64,000 bases of DNA from Mastigamoeba balamuthi (GCA_902651635.1 CACRSC010000031.1:17736-81735), one strand, 5' to 3'. Counted from the stretch's first letter, positions 44,118 to 56,266 are shown. Program-made: numbers and translations. Notes: generated by a model from the sequence alone, not told the origin.

Positions 44118-44831
44118 ACAACACTTCTCATTCGATGACTTGCAACCCAATCTGAAAAGTGTCTGCCTCTTCCTCAGCACAAACCAAATATCATTCGTCT
44201 CAGGCGCAGACAATGAGATTCACAGGCGAATGTTCACCACCATCCATGTACCTTACTGTGAAACCTGGACAATGTTTGTCGATGATCAGCCCGACATTCC
44301 CCCTGTCTGAGTATCCCAATCTTGTATGCGAATCCTCAATCCCAGTAATGGACGTCGGATAGTAGTCCTGTCCTAACTCCAACCATTCCTTGGATGTTGT
44401 GCCTTGCTACCGCGCCACGTATTTATTACGCTACACAAGGGGGGGGGGGGCCCACCATCTAACGTATTATAACGTATAGCATGGTAGCACCGCAAAAAAT
44501 CTACAGCATGCCTGTGCGATTATTGCCAAGACTGATTAATCCCCGTTTCACAGTAGGTAATTCACTGTGCCGAAATCCTGTTTCACAGGGTTTATTCAAT
44601 AAAAAAAACTGGCAGATCTCCAAAACCCTGTAGATTGGCTGACAGTGTTTGCATAGAAGAACAATTCGGCAATTGCTTTCTATTTCTACGATTTGTGGGA
44701 AATATCTTTTGAGGGGACACGTGTTCGCTTTGAGGTGTTCGCAACGCCCCCCAATCGCGATTTCTTCGGCAAAAGCAGCAGCACACACGCACACAGCCAC
44801 ATCCACGCACGCGCACCAGCAACTGCACACG
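44118..44831. other. Intergenic, lower GC, no gene seen
   Basis: Between exchangers 3 and 4. Contains a 12-nt G run (44439-44450) and AT-rich promoter-like sequence (about 44510-44720). Short frames show no protein features. Confidence 0.45.
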
Positions 44832-46865
44832 ATGACTCCTCATGGAGCCCTCCAGCGGGCAATGGCCCTTACCACTTTCACCCTTGTTTGCATTACACTG
44901 CTCTCGATAACCCCGCAGGCAGTTTTCATCAGAGCAACTGCCACCCCCGACACCACGCCGCGCGATTCCTCAAGCGCCGATGGGACCAGCACTTGCGGAG
45001 TCATTCCGCGGGGCTCATCGCACGATCGGTGTGCCTACGTGAGGTCAGTGCTCTTTTTCCGGGGGTGTGCCTATGGGGGAAATGCAGCAGGACATCATCC
45101 TAACATTGAGACTTGATGGATGCGCAGAGCCAATTGCTCACCTCAGGCGCTCCTGGACTATCTGGACTTCACCTACTGCAAGGTTGGAGCTGCGCCGTGG
45201 GCTGCAGTGGTCATTTTGGTGAGCCCGCACACTCCAGCATTTCAGGCCTCCCTCTGACGCAATTTGCCCTTGTGATCAGATTCTATGGCTGCTCGTGCTT
45301 TTCTATGCTACTGCAGTCATTGCCGAGAGCCATTCCTGCCCGATTTTGCTGTGCCTGTCCGACAATCTCAAGATGTCACCAGACATTGCAGGACTTACTC
45401 TACTGGCCTTTGGCAACGGGTTCACTCGGGGTGATTTCACTAAAACTCACAAAACCAATTTTGTCAGTGGTGCTGACGTTTTCTCGTCGTATTCTGCAAT
45501 TGTCGATGGGGATTTTGGTCTTACTCTGGGTCAACTACTCGGTAAGTCGGTTTCTAACAGATCGGGCATTTGAATCTTACCGTTTCACAGGTTCTGGGTG
45601 CCTAGTCACCAGTGTTATCATCGGTATAATTTCTATCATTGCTCCACTGCAGCTGACGAAGTTCTCTTTTCTACGGTTCACATGACTTCCTAGGAATCTT
45701 CATTGATTTGATTTATCTCCAGGGACACTATTTTCTATGCAGTGGCTCTTGTTCTTGTTGCAGGATTATGCTTTGATGGACGGGTGTTCATTTGGGAAGC
45801 TCTGTTGTTCCTAGTGTACTATGCTTCCTTTATTGGATTCTCCACTGGAGTTCACTACTGAAGACTGCGGAGGGCAGGACATAACTCCACTGCAGTGCCG
45901 AATTCGACAGTTCCAGAAAATGACATCGAGATTCCTTCACTTCAGATGAGGTGTGAAGATGCACCACATGCATCCCTTGCCATCAGGATTTTCCAGGACT
46001 ATCAGAGCATAATTGATTGGGAAGAAAAACACACAATCGGCCGGATTGTTCTTGTTATGCTACTTCCAGTCTCTCTGGCGTTAAACATGACAATACCACG
46101 TGGCGAGTCAGGGAGATACAAGCCGTGGCTGTTTGTTGTTGCCTGCACCTTGAGCACAATTCCTACATTTGTTGCATTTAAAATGCTACAATTCTCGGCT
46201 GCCCACGTGCCAATTGTAGTATGGACATGTATGGCGAGCCTGGCTATCTCAGTGGCCATCTCGGCACGGTTTTATAAAATGGGGGAGCTCTCCAAAGCTA
46301 TGCAATTGGTTCGTTCATTATCTCCACTCAACATTACTTACTTTCTCTCTGGCAGTGTGTTCTTTTGTACTCGTTTTATGGATCTATGGTGTGGATGTAT
46401 CTCATCTCACACGAGATTGTGTCACTTCTCACTGCATTTGGAGCTATCTTTAGAATATCTCCAGCACTTCTGGGGCTGACTGTGCTCTCATTGTGCAACT
46501 GCATAACCGACTTCGTGTCAGATATTGCAGCTGCGAGAGAGGGACAGCCAGACATGGCTGTGGCTGCTGTTTATGCCGGACCACTCTTCAACATGCTGAT
46601 TGGGCTGGGAGTTGGCCTCACCGTTGCCTGCATAAGATCATACCCTACTCCTTATCACATAGTGGTCACGGACTCAACAGTTATGGGGTTCATATTCTTG
46701 ATTGGAATCCTGGGAACAACCATTGTTGTGGTTCCTCTGCGCAGATTTGCATTCGAGAAGTGGCTTGGATTATTCCTGGTGACAATCTACATGGGGTTCC
46801 TGGCTGTGTCAATACTTGCTGAACTAGGATTTGTTCACCTGTTGCATTCCTCGGTGAGAGATTGA
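44832..46865 (+). pseudogene. Cation/Ca2+ exchanger, NCLX-like, array copy 4, with in-frame TGA
   Basis: The seven-exon structure of copies 1 and 5 is intact (44832-45043, 45128-45218, 45280-45419, 45468-45541, 45591-45675, 45723-46308, 46356-46865), phases agree and would give 565 codons. But codon 247 (45859-45861) is TGA where the other four copies have TGG (GVHYW). Translation would stop after alpha-1 and before the central loop. In alpha-2, LSFGNC has become LSLCNC, losing the conserved Gly before Asn. The central loop is short and the gene is much less GC-rich than its neighbours. All splice sites remain good, so decay is recent, or the stop is read through, or it is a sequencing error. 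Not repaired here. Confidence 0.75.
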
Positions 46866-48193
46866 AGCAGCCACCCATGGCCTAACAGCTTGAATGGACA
46901 ATCGCCTTCTTTCGTTCCATCCACAAATACAACTATCTAAGCTTCTTCGAGCTCAATCATATGTCTAGTGCGAATAGCACGAGGTCAGTCCAAGAGCGCA
47001 TGATACCTGAGAATAGGAATTAATTGAAAGACAGCGTGTTGCAGATGCCCTTTTGATTGTCACCATTTTCGTCTCATCCTCGTTTTTCTCCTTCCAGGCA
47101 GAGGCGGGATTCGTCGGGTGTCATAACCACCAATCTCTTTGCAATCCCGTTCTGACGAAAATATGATCAAGACTATGCTGCGAGTGAACGAATTAGGGCT
47201 CCTGAGAATATCGTGTACCCTTCCTTCTGCATCCCCACCAATACTCTTCTGCGAACATAATCTCTGACAATGCAGAATACCCTCGTGAAAAAGAACAAAA
47301 TAGTCTTTGAGCAAACCCTCTCTGTCGTTCTGCAGGAATTTCTTATGTGGCCCGCCCACGTGCACACCTGTGCCGACGCTTTCCCGGGAGCTCAAGTCCA
47401 GTGCATGTCCCCCAGCATCTTACATAAATAAGCAGCATGGATTGCTCTGCGGCTGCACCTGCCCCTCTCCTAGCCGCTGCCTCCTGATCGACTACCTTCC
47501 TCATGCATGTATCGTTGTCCCCCCTGATGGCGGCAGAAGCGGTAGTGGAAGGACAGGGTTCACAACTGGCCGAGTGAGCTCGAGTGGCCACGGAAGCCAT
47601 AGTAAGGTGCAACAGCGCCCGATACCATACCATTCGGTTGAGTGACCGAAAAAGGAGCGAGGGCATTCACAGCCCAACACTCGGTTTCATCACAGAGCAA
47701 GCAATCTTACGCCCCGCCCTCGCAGGTATGGGCAACCAAATCCTCACAGCAAAATAACCTTACAGAAGAAGCAAGTCGTAATCGCCGTAGAACAACGATG
47801 ACGAGAGAATCACCCGCTCTGGCGTTCCCAGGTCGCGCCTGACAGGCACTCCCCGGTACAGAAAAAGAACGCAAAGAGGGACAATCCAGACCCGCGTAGG
47901 CACCACGTCATCTCTGCGGGTAGGAATGGGTGTGGGGCCAAATCCCAGGCACCCAAGCCTCGCCCGAGCTGCCGCCCGCCATTCCCGTCAGCGCCGAGGG
48001 CGCCGCAGGCCCTGGACGCTGTGAAATTGCGGAGCGCGTGCGCGGGTGTTGCGGGATTGGCCAGGAGATTGGTATTTGCGTCAGTAAACCGAAAAATCAA
48101 GATCGTCCTCTGGAGTTTTGCTGGACAAAAGCACCCCCTTTTTCAAAACCGCACTTTTTCCTGCGGGGAACAACCGAAGTCCCTTCGCTCCTG
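46866..48193. other. Intergenic, no gene seen
   Basis: A 1.3-kb spacer between exchangers 4 and 5. The first ~500 nt are lower GC; from ~47400 GC rises. Short ORFs on both strands lack codon bias and splice support. Confidence 0.45.
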
Positions 48194-50595
48194 ATGGCAC
48201 TCACACGCACCGAGGTCAAGGCGCTCTCGATGGCCGCTTTCGCAGCCGTCTCGATCGCCGCTCTCTCGATTCTGTCGTCTCTGGGCCCGCGTACCGTGCA
48301 AGCCTCGCACATATTCGCACCGCTGCCAGCGTCCTCGGGCCTCTCGACCTCCACCGAGGGTGCCGCATCCCCTTGTAGTACCCTCCCTGAGTTCGATCGC
48401 TGCAATTACATCAGGTGCCCGCCCACTCCTCACCCCTCGGTCTGGTGTGGGAGAGGGAAGCGGGGGGGAAGGGGGCCCTGGTGCGGTTTTCAGGGCGGAT
48501 CTGAGTGGGTATTTGGTACTGATGAACAGCCACTCTGCATACACAGAGATACGTGCAAGCCCGAGGGCCTGCTGGACTACCTGGGGTTCGCGTACTGCCG
48601 CCTGGGGGGCGCGCCCTGGATCGCAGAGTCTCTGCTCGTGAGTGGGCCCCGCGCCGTGCAGAGTTTTTCCTCACCCGGATTCTTGATCAAGCCCAGATGG
48701 TGTGGCTGCTCGTGCTGTTCTACGCGACGGCCGCCATCGCCGAGAGCCACTTCTGCCCGGTTCTGTCGTGCCTGTCGACGTCTCTCCGCATGTCTCCTGA
48801 CCTTGCGGGCCTCACGCTGCTCGCGTTCGGCAACGGGTCTGCCCGCACATTCTTTTTTTTATTTTCATTCTCAGCGCCCGGCTCCAATCACTGAAACTCC
48901 TCCATTGCCCTTCGCCCCTCTCAGCGCTGCTGACGTCTTCTCGGGGATCGCATCGATCACGGATGGCGACTTCGGCATTATGATGGGACAGTTCATTGGT
49001 AAGAACGAACGAACGTCAGAAAAACGTTTAAATGACGTCACTAACAGAATATCTCTCTCCTTTCCCCTCTCTGTGTCTGCTCTCAGGTGCTGGGTGTCTT
49101 CTCACCAGCGTAGTCGTTGGTGCGATTCCCTTTGTGCAGCAGCCACAGCTCAAGGCGTCCTCGTTCCTTAGGTACCGGTTTTCCTTGCTCGATTTCGAAG
49201 TCGCTGACACGGGGGTTTTTGCTGTGATATCAGGGACACGCTGTTCTACGCTGTGGCCCTTGTCCTCGTGATGGCCATCTGTATCGATGGCTCTGTCAAC
49301 GTCTGGGAGGCTCTGGCGTTCCTCGTGTATTATGCCGTCTTCATCGGGTTTGCAGTTGGTCTGCACTACTGGAAGCTCTACAAGGCCAACACCAAGCCCA
49401 TGTGCACTGTTTCCACCATACCGCCGTCCCCGGGCCTTACGGAGATCGTTACGCCTCCTACGCCGCCCGGACCTGTGCCCGCAGATATGAAGGCCCTTCC
49501 TCTCCTTATCTCCGCCGACTCCGAGACCACGGAGACCACGAGACTCCTCAGCAGGAGCCCCGACACTGGCCTGTGGGCATCAGGGCCCCTGGGTTACCCT
49601 ATAGCAAGCACCTTCTCATCCCTGCCCACTACGACATCTAGTACCTGCGCCAGTACAACAGCCATAATGTACAGTCCCCCCCACAAGAGCAAAGAGCAGC
49701 GCAAGTCGCTGCTTGGTGGGCCCATCAGGGAGTACATGGAAATTGTCGAGTGGAACAGCAAGCGTCCCTGGGAGAAGGCTGTTCACATCGTCACCCTTCC
49801 TGTGACGCTCGCTTTCAACGTGACGATGCCGCACGGAGAGAAGGGGAGGTATCGGCCGTGGCTCTTTGTCGTGGCCTCCACCTTTAGCACAGTTCCCGCC
49901 CTCGTCGCCTTCCGCGTCACGACGGCATCGATCGCGCATGTCCCCGTTGTCGCCTGGACGTGCACTGCCAGCCTGGCCATCTCGCTGGCAATTGTGGTGA
50001 CCTTCCGCAAGAGGGATGAACTCCCTGAAGCGGTGCAAACGGTGAGCAACTCATCACAATACCGGATCTCACGATGTGCCTTGGACAGTGTGTTCTGCTG
50101 TACTCGTTCTGCGCGGCGATGGTGTGGATCTACCTCATCGCTGACGAGGTAGTATCGCTGCTGACGGTGTTCGGGACCATCTTCCGGGTGTCGCCGTCGC
50201 TGCTGGGGCTGACTGTGCTGTCGTTCGGCAACAGCCTGACCGACTTCGTGGCCAGCCTGACGGTGGCCAGGCAGGGCCAGCCGGAGATGGCCATGGCAGC
50301 TGCCTACGCGGGGCCGCTGTTCAACATGCTCATTGGGCTCGGCGTGGGCCTGACCGTGGCGTGCGTGCGGTCGTACCCGACGCCGTACAGCATCGCGATG
50401 ACCGACACCACGGTCATCGGCTTCATTTTCATGGCGGGGTCTCTGGCAGTCACCATCGTGGTGGTGCCGCTGCGCAAGTATGTGATAGAGAAGTGGTTCG
50501 GCGCCACGCTGATTGTTACGTACGCGGGGTTCCTCGCACTGTCTGTCATGGCAGATCTCGGGCACCTTCGTGTCAAGCAGATCCTGCTGCATTAG
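48194..50595 (+). CDS. Cation/Ca2+ exchanger, NCLX-like, array copy 5
   Basis: Seven exons (48194-48414, 48547-48637, 48697-48836, 48925-48998, 49087-49171, 49234-50041, 50089-50595) encode 641 residues with the same intron positions as copy 1. Alpha-1: LTLLAFGNGAADVFSGIAS; alpha-2: LTVLSFGNSLTDFVASLTVARQG, followed by AYAGPLFNMLIGLGVGL. The luminal loop (CSTLPEFDRCNYIR...TCKPEGLLDYLGFAYC) and the Thr/Pro-rich central loop resemble copy 1 more than copies 2/3. The last exon is clearly diverged in DNA from copies 1-3, so it has not shared their homogenisation. Intron 4 contains TGACGTCA. Intact and probably functional. Confidence 0.93.
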
Positions 50596-50836
50596 CTGCC
50601 CTGCCCGAGCAGCTCAATTAGCTCTGCCACGTCAGAGAACAGTGGGTGGCTCACAAAACTAATCACCGTGCAGTATGTGTAGTACACCCTGATGTTCCTG
50701 CCGTCTCTGGCGTGGATACTAAGAACAACTATTCCAGAATAAAGGTCACACGGTGCCCGTTATATGCAGTGCTGTTGATGAATGAAACGGTTGTGATGAG
50801 ATCGATGATGATTCAGTGGGGGGTCAATCAAGTAAG

Positions 50837-53198
50837 ATGATTCTGCCGCAGTATCTTACAGCGCTGCCATCCCAGCCAATGCCAACTGACTCTCGGCGTG
50901 GCCTATGTCCGCAGCCTGCCGCTGGGGGCCAGGAGAGCGGAAACCCGGCCGCCGTGGGCCGGGAACTCGAGACTGAGGTCCTGATGCGGGTTGCGTTCAG
51001 CAACTGGGAGCTGCGCTCGGGGCCACCGGCTCTGCTCTGCTCGCCTCAGATGTGGGGCTCCGGCAAGACGTTCTTCGCCACCAGCCTCCTCAGCCTCGTC
51101 CGCAGCGACATCGCGCGCTCGGGGCCCGTCACCAGCTCGCTGCTGTCGCCTGTTGCTCTGCCGCTGCCCGAGGGCGTCCCCGACCGCTGCGGACTGCTCG
51201 CGATGCGTGCGGCACAACAGGGCAGGTGGTCCCTGGACGACGCAGAGCGCATCGCGGGAGCGAGGCTCGTGCACGTCGACCTCCTGAGGAGGCCGCTGGA
51301 CGTCTGCCAGACGTTCCGCCAGGCGGTCCTCGGGGCGATGTACAAGATCGCTACAGGTGTGGAGCCGACCTGCGAGCTCCGCAGCGACCCTGCAGGGGCC
51401 ATGGAGGTGTCCCTATCAATTGATTTGGATTCCTCTTCCCCATATCTGATCCCTCGGGCGTGACAGCAATGGAGGGCGGAGTTGAGATCTCAGGGAGAGG
51501 AGCATAGCGGCTGCTGGTTCGTGGCGTTCAGCCATGTCTGGGATCTCGACCACAAGTTCCTCACGTACGGATACACGGACCTAGCGGGATTCGATAACAA
51601 CCACGCGGCCCTGTTCGAGATGCTGCGCCCGTTCCTCATTCACAAGGTGGGCTGACTGTACTTTATTCCTTACGTTCCCTGCAGGACTTTGTCGTGTTCT
51701 ACTCTGGCCGCTCGCAGTGCATGGCCCGGGCCAGCAGTCTCTGCTCTGTTCTGCTCTTGATGCTTCCCGTAGCTCCCCTCAACGTACAGTCCCATTTCAC
51801 TCTAGCGGGCCACTCAATCCTGACTGCGAGGTGCAAGGCATTCTGAGTGTCTTTGAGACGACGCACAGCCAGCCAGGAGTTCTGCTTGGCGACGAACTCG
51901 ATTCTAAGTTGGGCCCTGAGGGAAGGATGGCGCTGGCCCAGGCCGTGCACGAGTTCACGCACGGAGTTCCCTACTTTGTTCTCGGCACCCTGGACAGAGT
52001 CGTGCTTCACCTGCGCAACGCCACACATGGGCGAATTCTGGTCTCGGACCTGAAGCTCCACTGCACCACATACGAGCCAAATCTGTGGAGTAGCTCTGCA
52101 AGAGAGCTGTATCGATTCCTTCTTTTCTGCGGTGCTGACCCCTGTTTCCACCTCTTTCCTGACCCTGACTAACAGTTTCCTCTGTCCAGCGGCTGTTGGC
52201 TACGCGCTCCGTGGGGACGAGCTCATCTCAGTCGAGGGAGAGAACGGGGAGACAGCTTCACTCCCAGTGTTCGACGTCTTGGGTCTGCTGGGAATGTTCG
52301 TCTAGCCTGCCGAGGGTGGCAAGCTCAGACCCATCTTCCCTCGCTGCACTCTGCCCGTCGAGCCTGGGACGCAGCTCAACCCAGGCGACCTCTGTGGGGT
52401 GCTCGCGGCGGAGGACCGCCCGCCGCCCCGGACTCTCGATGCAGACCTCGTGCTCAACCTCCTAGTTGCGCTTTCTCTTTCGCAGCTACTTCGAAGAGCG
52501 GAATCGCTGGCGGACGTCCCGGGATTCGACTCCGTAGCTCTAGCGGTTGGCGATATCGGCATCCACAGTCGCGGGCGCCGTTTCGGCCTCGGACTACCCC
52601 TTCGTTCGAGGCTCTCTGTGAGGGCTGTAGCGGAGAGGGTAATCTGGAGCCCGATTTGCTTAACGGTGTCTGGGTGCGGTTCGACAGCGGCACCCCAGGG
52701 CCCTCCCTGCTAGTCCCGATCGCATACAGGAACGAGGAAAGATTGAATGTCCTGCTTGCTGTGGTGGCGAGAAGCAGGTGGTCGAGTAGGGGTCTCTCGT
52801 GGTCTGATGTCCAGAGCGAGATCGACACAGCCGTTGTCGGCCTCAGAGCCATGGGCATCCAGAAGACTGTCGTTCTCGCTATCATAGCCAGCCAGTGGAA
52901 CGAGAACGTCAGGGCTGCAGTTCGAAGCCGCCAGTGCTTCGGTCCAGGAAACTGGTTCACTCTGCCGAGCGGGGAACTGCGCCGCAGCCAAACTGGGGTC
53001 TCACTCGCCACGGAGCCTGTGCTCAATGTTCCCGGCGACTGTTATGTTGTAGTTCTGTCAAGGTACGCCGTCAAGGCCCTGATTGGCGTGGTGGCATTCC
53101 ATTCTTTCGACAACGGCCACGACCCAACGACGTGCTCTGCGGAGTCCCTGCACGAACTGTCTCGCTTCTCTCTGAACCGTGAGCGTAGCCACATTTAG
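50837..53198 (+). CDS. P-loop NTPase of Crinkler/RHS-like type, multi-exon (structure uncertain)
   Basis: Exon 1 (50837-51406) carries a Walker A motif (MWGSGKTFFATSLL) and helical sequence ending YKIATGVEP; exon 2 (51494-51646) reads WFVAFSHVWDLDHKFLTYGYTDL and joins in phase 0; exon 3 starts at 51685 (DFVVFYSGRSQ). Further coding-like stretches follow in other frames at 51800-52170 (VLLGDELDSKLG, VPYFVLGTLDRVVLHLRN) and 52640-53198 (GVWVRFDSGTPGPSLLVPIAYR...), so more introns or some frame damage are present between them. The layout (P-loop, then a C-terminal domain) parallels the two Crinkler-like genes nearby, but sequence similarity to them is weak. A stop in the most natural frame near 52304 may mean a small intron or a disabled gene. 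Confidence 0.5.
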
Positions 53199-53577
53199 GG
53201 CATCCCTCTGACCGACGATTTAGAAGCAGCAGGTTTGAGAGCGCTCGGAGGGCCTACGAAGTTCACCGAAATGTGGTAGGAAGTTGTCTCTCACTTGCAC
53301 CTGCGGCTCACAACACTTCACCTCTCAAGATCGATGATAGCCGCTGAGAACATTCCAGGAATCTGTTTGCTCTGCCCGGCCTGATGCACCCGGGAAGGTG
53401 AGTCTCCAAGGATGGTCTTCACTCCTCCGCCTTTCTCTCTGGGCGTCAGAAACACGAGAGATAGCCTCCTCATTGAATGAGACTCTCTCTCGCCTGCGCT
53501 TCTATGGAAAGACCCTTGGAGCTCACTATGCGTTGCGAGAATGATTCAAGTATGCAGTCAATCGAGCATCCCGCTGT
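53199..53577. other. Intergenic between convergent genes, no gene seen
   Basis: Lies between the P-loop gene and the 3' end of the minus-strand unknown gene. Possible trailing exon of the P-loop gene cannot be excluded, but no protein-like frame is clear. Confidence 0.4.
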
Positions 53578-54733
53578 TCAGCAGCACCACCAACTCGAGC
53601 TGGCCTTGAAGGTCGCCCGCGCCATGGCCCTCTTGGCCGACTCGTCGATGCCCTTCTTCCCCTGCTCTGCAGGTGTCGTGTGAGCCGCGCGGAGCTTGGA
53701 GGCGTTCGCGGGCACGGCGCACTCATGGCCTTTGTGAAGCTGTGGACGTTGGGGGTCAGCGTGCTGCGCAGGATGCCCAGCACCTCGAACGCCGAGACGT
53801 GGGGCACGAACTCCCAGGCGCCGTGGCCCGCGCCAGAGGCGGCCCCCGCCGGCAGCTCAACGTTGGCAAAGTCGAGCGGGTTGCTCGACGTCACCGTGCC
53901 CGCGGGAGCCTCAAACGACGCGCCCTCGGACGGCTCGAACTGGCAGAACCACCAGTGGTCAAACGACGTGACCGCCCCCATCACGGCCCTCCCCACCCCG
54001 GCCCTCGCGTTCGACTGCCACGCCGCCACGACCTTCCAGGGAGGGCTGTCAGGACTGGCCTTGGCAGCTGCGACCGGAAGGAGGGCGAAACAGGGCAGTG
54101 CCTGGGCGATCAGAGGGAAGGGCGACGTGGTCTCCTTGAACTTGGACATGTGCACGACGAGGGTCACGGCCCAGCACCTGCTCTCGGGCAGCCACGTCTG
54201 TACGGCCCAGTCCGCCGGGCGCTCGCTGCCGGGCGCGTGCTTGAGGCGCGCCTCCCAGTCGCCCATGAGCCTCTCGGGCGACAGCCACTCCTCCTTGCGC
54301 TTCTCGGCCGACGGCTCGGGAGACTCGGGCGCCGACGCGAGCGCGGACGGCGACGCGGCGACGAGCGGGACGACCGAGAGCGACCCGTTGGCGGCGACCG
54401 CGAAGCAGCGCAGCGTCTCGAGCGTGAACTGCGTGCGCGGGGCGTCGATGCGGCCCGCGGCCCAGTTGGTCGCGCTGGCGGCGGTCAGCACGGCGAGCGA
54501 GACCTCACGCAGCGTCTCGGGCAGGTCGCGCATGCTGCCGTCAGTGATCTCGGGGTCGGGCCTGCGCACCATGCCCTCCTCGACCCTGCTCACGTCGACC
54601 TGGCCGGCCTCAGCGTGTCAGCGAGGGAAGGGAGATACGAGAGCAGCGATCCGCAAAGGGGCCGGTGTGGGACCTGCGAGTACACACGCCTGAAGGAGTC
54701 CGGGGTCACGATCGCCGAGAAGTGGTCCGCCAT
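53578..54733 (-). CDS. Hypothetical protein, three exons
   Basis: Exons 54733-54674, 54608-53723 and 53666-53578 join in phase to give 344 residues beginning MADHFSAIVTPDSFRRVYSQ. The N-terminal half has LPETLREVSLAVLTAASATNWAAGR and a beta-rich RCFAVAANGSLSVVPL, an acidic/Ser linker, then SPERLMGDWEARLKH, a series of Trp-containing strands (WAVQTWLPESRCWAVTLVVHM, PWKVVAAWQS, FDHWWFCQFEPSEG) and GAWEFVPHVSAFEVLGIL. The C-terminal exon is basic and ends in two Trp and two Cys. No known domain was recognised. It is divergently paired with the dual-specificity phosphatase gene (170 nt between starts). The last intron is the least certain part. Confidence 0.6.
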
Positions 54734-54902
54734 CTACCGCGCAGGCGAATCGAGTGGCCCCGCGACGATTCGTCGGGGAGTGTTCGTGGAATGTTCGACG
54801 AAATAGATGACTCGCTGATTGCATCATCAACCGCCCGCAGAGGATCTTGAAGATTCACTCTCTTCCCGGCATTTCCGCAGGCGCTATTCTTGTCCCGCGC
54901 AA

Positions 54903-55858
54903 ATGACTCAGGACGCCTGCAGCCGAGCACAGCGCCAGACAGCGGACACCTCGCTCATCTCCCCGCTGGAGCTGTTCAACGGGTTCCGCACGCGGTTCCG
55001 CGTGCTCGACGTCCGCCCCGAGGCCGAGTGGTCGCGGGGCCACGTCCGCGAGTCCACGTGGCTCTGCGACGGCTCCTCGGCCCCTCCGTCCTGCGACGAG
55101 CTGGGGCTGCTCTCGGCCGTCGTCGTGGCGCCAGCGGGGCCCGCCACCGCGCTGCCGGCGTGCCTGGCGAAGCTGGGCCCGCGCGTGCTCGACGGCGGGT
55201 TCGACGCGTGGGCTCTGCGGTACCCGTTCCTCTGCGAGGGCTCCGCGTTCGCTGAGCGCAAGGGCCCGCCGCTGCTCTACCCCACCGAGGTCCTGCCGGC
55301 CTTCCTCTACGTCGGGGGCATCTTCTGCGTCAAGAAGTGCGTCCGTTGTCCCTGCAGTGCACACGCTGACACGGGAGGGGGCAGGGAGGTGTTCGAGGAC
55401 CTGGGGATCACGCTGGTCATCAACATGTGCGACGCGCAGAGGAGGCCCAGGGTGCCCTGGCGCACAGAGCACTACCCCGTCGTGGACAAGCCGGGCGAGG
55501 ACATCGCGCAGTTCTTCGACTGCACGTTCAACTCGATCGGTCCGCTCGCTTACACTCGAGCATCCGCCCGGCTCTCTTCCCTCCACTGACGGCCTGGGCA
55601 GAGAACGAGAGGAACAACGGGGGCAGGGTGCTGGTGCACTGCGCTGCGGGGCAGAGCCGCTCGGCGACCATCGTGATCGCGTACATCATGCGCAAGGAGG
55701 GGTGCAGCTACGAGGAGGCGCTCGAGCGCGTGGCCAGGCAGCGGCCGCAGGTGAAGCCCAACGCAGGCTTCGTCGAGTCTCTCCGCAAGTTCGAGGCCAC
55801 CCTGTCGGCGCAGCATGGCGCCTCGGGCCCAGCAGCGCCTGACGTGCCACACCCCTGA
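54903..55858 (+). CDS. Rhodanese-like domain + dual-specificity phosphatase
   Basis: Three exons (54903-55336, 55385-55539, 55602-55858) encode 281 residues. Residues ~20-110 form a rhodanese-like (CDC25 homology) domain: ISPLELFNGFRTRFRVLDVRPEAEWSRGHV and VLDGGFDAW. Its catalytic Cys loop is not evident, as in MAP kinase phosphatases, where it binds substrate. The C-terminal half is a dual-specificity phosphatase with LYVGGIF, LGITLVINMC, and the P-loop VLVHCAAGQSRSATIVIAYIM, so Cys and Arg of HCxxxxxR are intact; SYEEALERVARQRPQVKPN follows as usual. The general-acid Asp would be in DKPGED. This is the MKP architecture, so a role in MAP kinase control is likely. No transit peptide. Confidence 0.87.
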
Positions 55859-56266
55859 AGAGTCTGCGGGTGCTCCTCTGGTTGTCACCACCCCAGCCAG
55901 CGAACTCTTTCTTGTGCAGCACACAACAAAGGCATCGTTCTCTTGCGGTAGACTCAACGTGTGCGGTAACAGCTAAGAACGGTACTTTACCCGAACAGCT
56001 TTAGGGAAGGTAGATGCTGGGTTCTCTAAGTTAAGAGTCTTATTTATCTGCGGAATGGTGGCGTCTGAAACCATACCAATCCTGTCCGATTGGCCAAAAG
56101 GGTATCAATGCAGTCAAGCCAAAGAACTGTGTACCGTTGCTGACAGAAACCTCGAACCAACCCACTTGCTGCTGTTGTTTTGTTGGTGTAGTCGTGCAAG
56201 CAATCGCATATTCAAGCGGGCGGAATGGGGGAGGGTCTCTGTGTGATCAAGTCGAGTGCATCTGCA
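55859..56266. other. Intergenic between convergent genes, no gene seen
   Basis: About 400 nt of 3' flanks, AT-richer, no supported ORF. Confidence 0.45.

Noticed and set aside
43446-44213. Minus-strand ORFs conserved between exchanger copies (also at 37880 and 31330)
   Set aside because: Conservation is explained by near-identical DNA of the exchanger last exons; the encoded HHHRRR-type peptides have no protein character.
44439-44450. G run as a telomere or CRISPR-like signal
   Set aside because: Single homopolymer with no repeated unit; no CRISPR array or telomeric repeat is present anywhere in the window.
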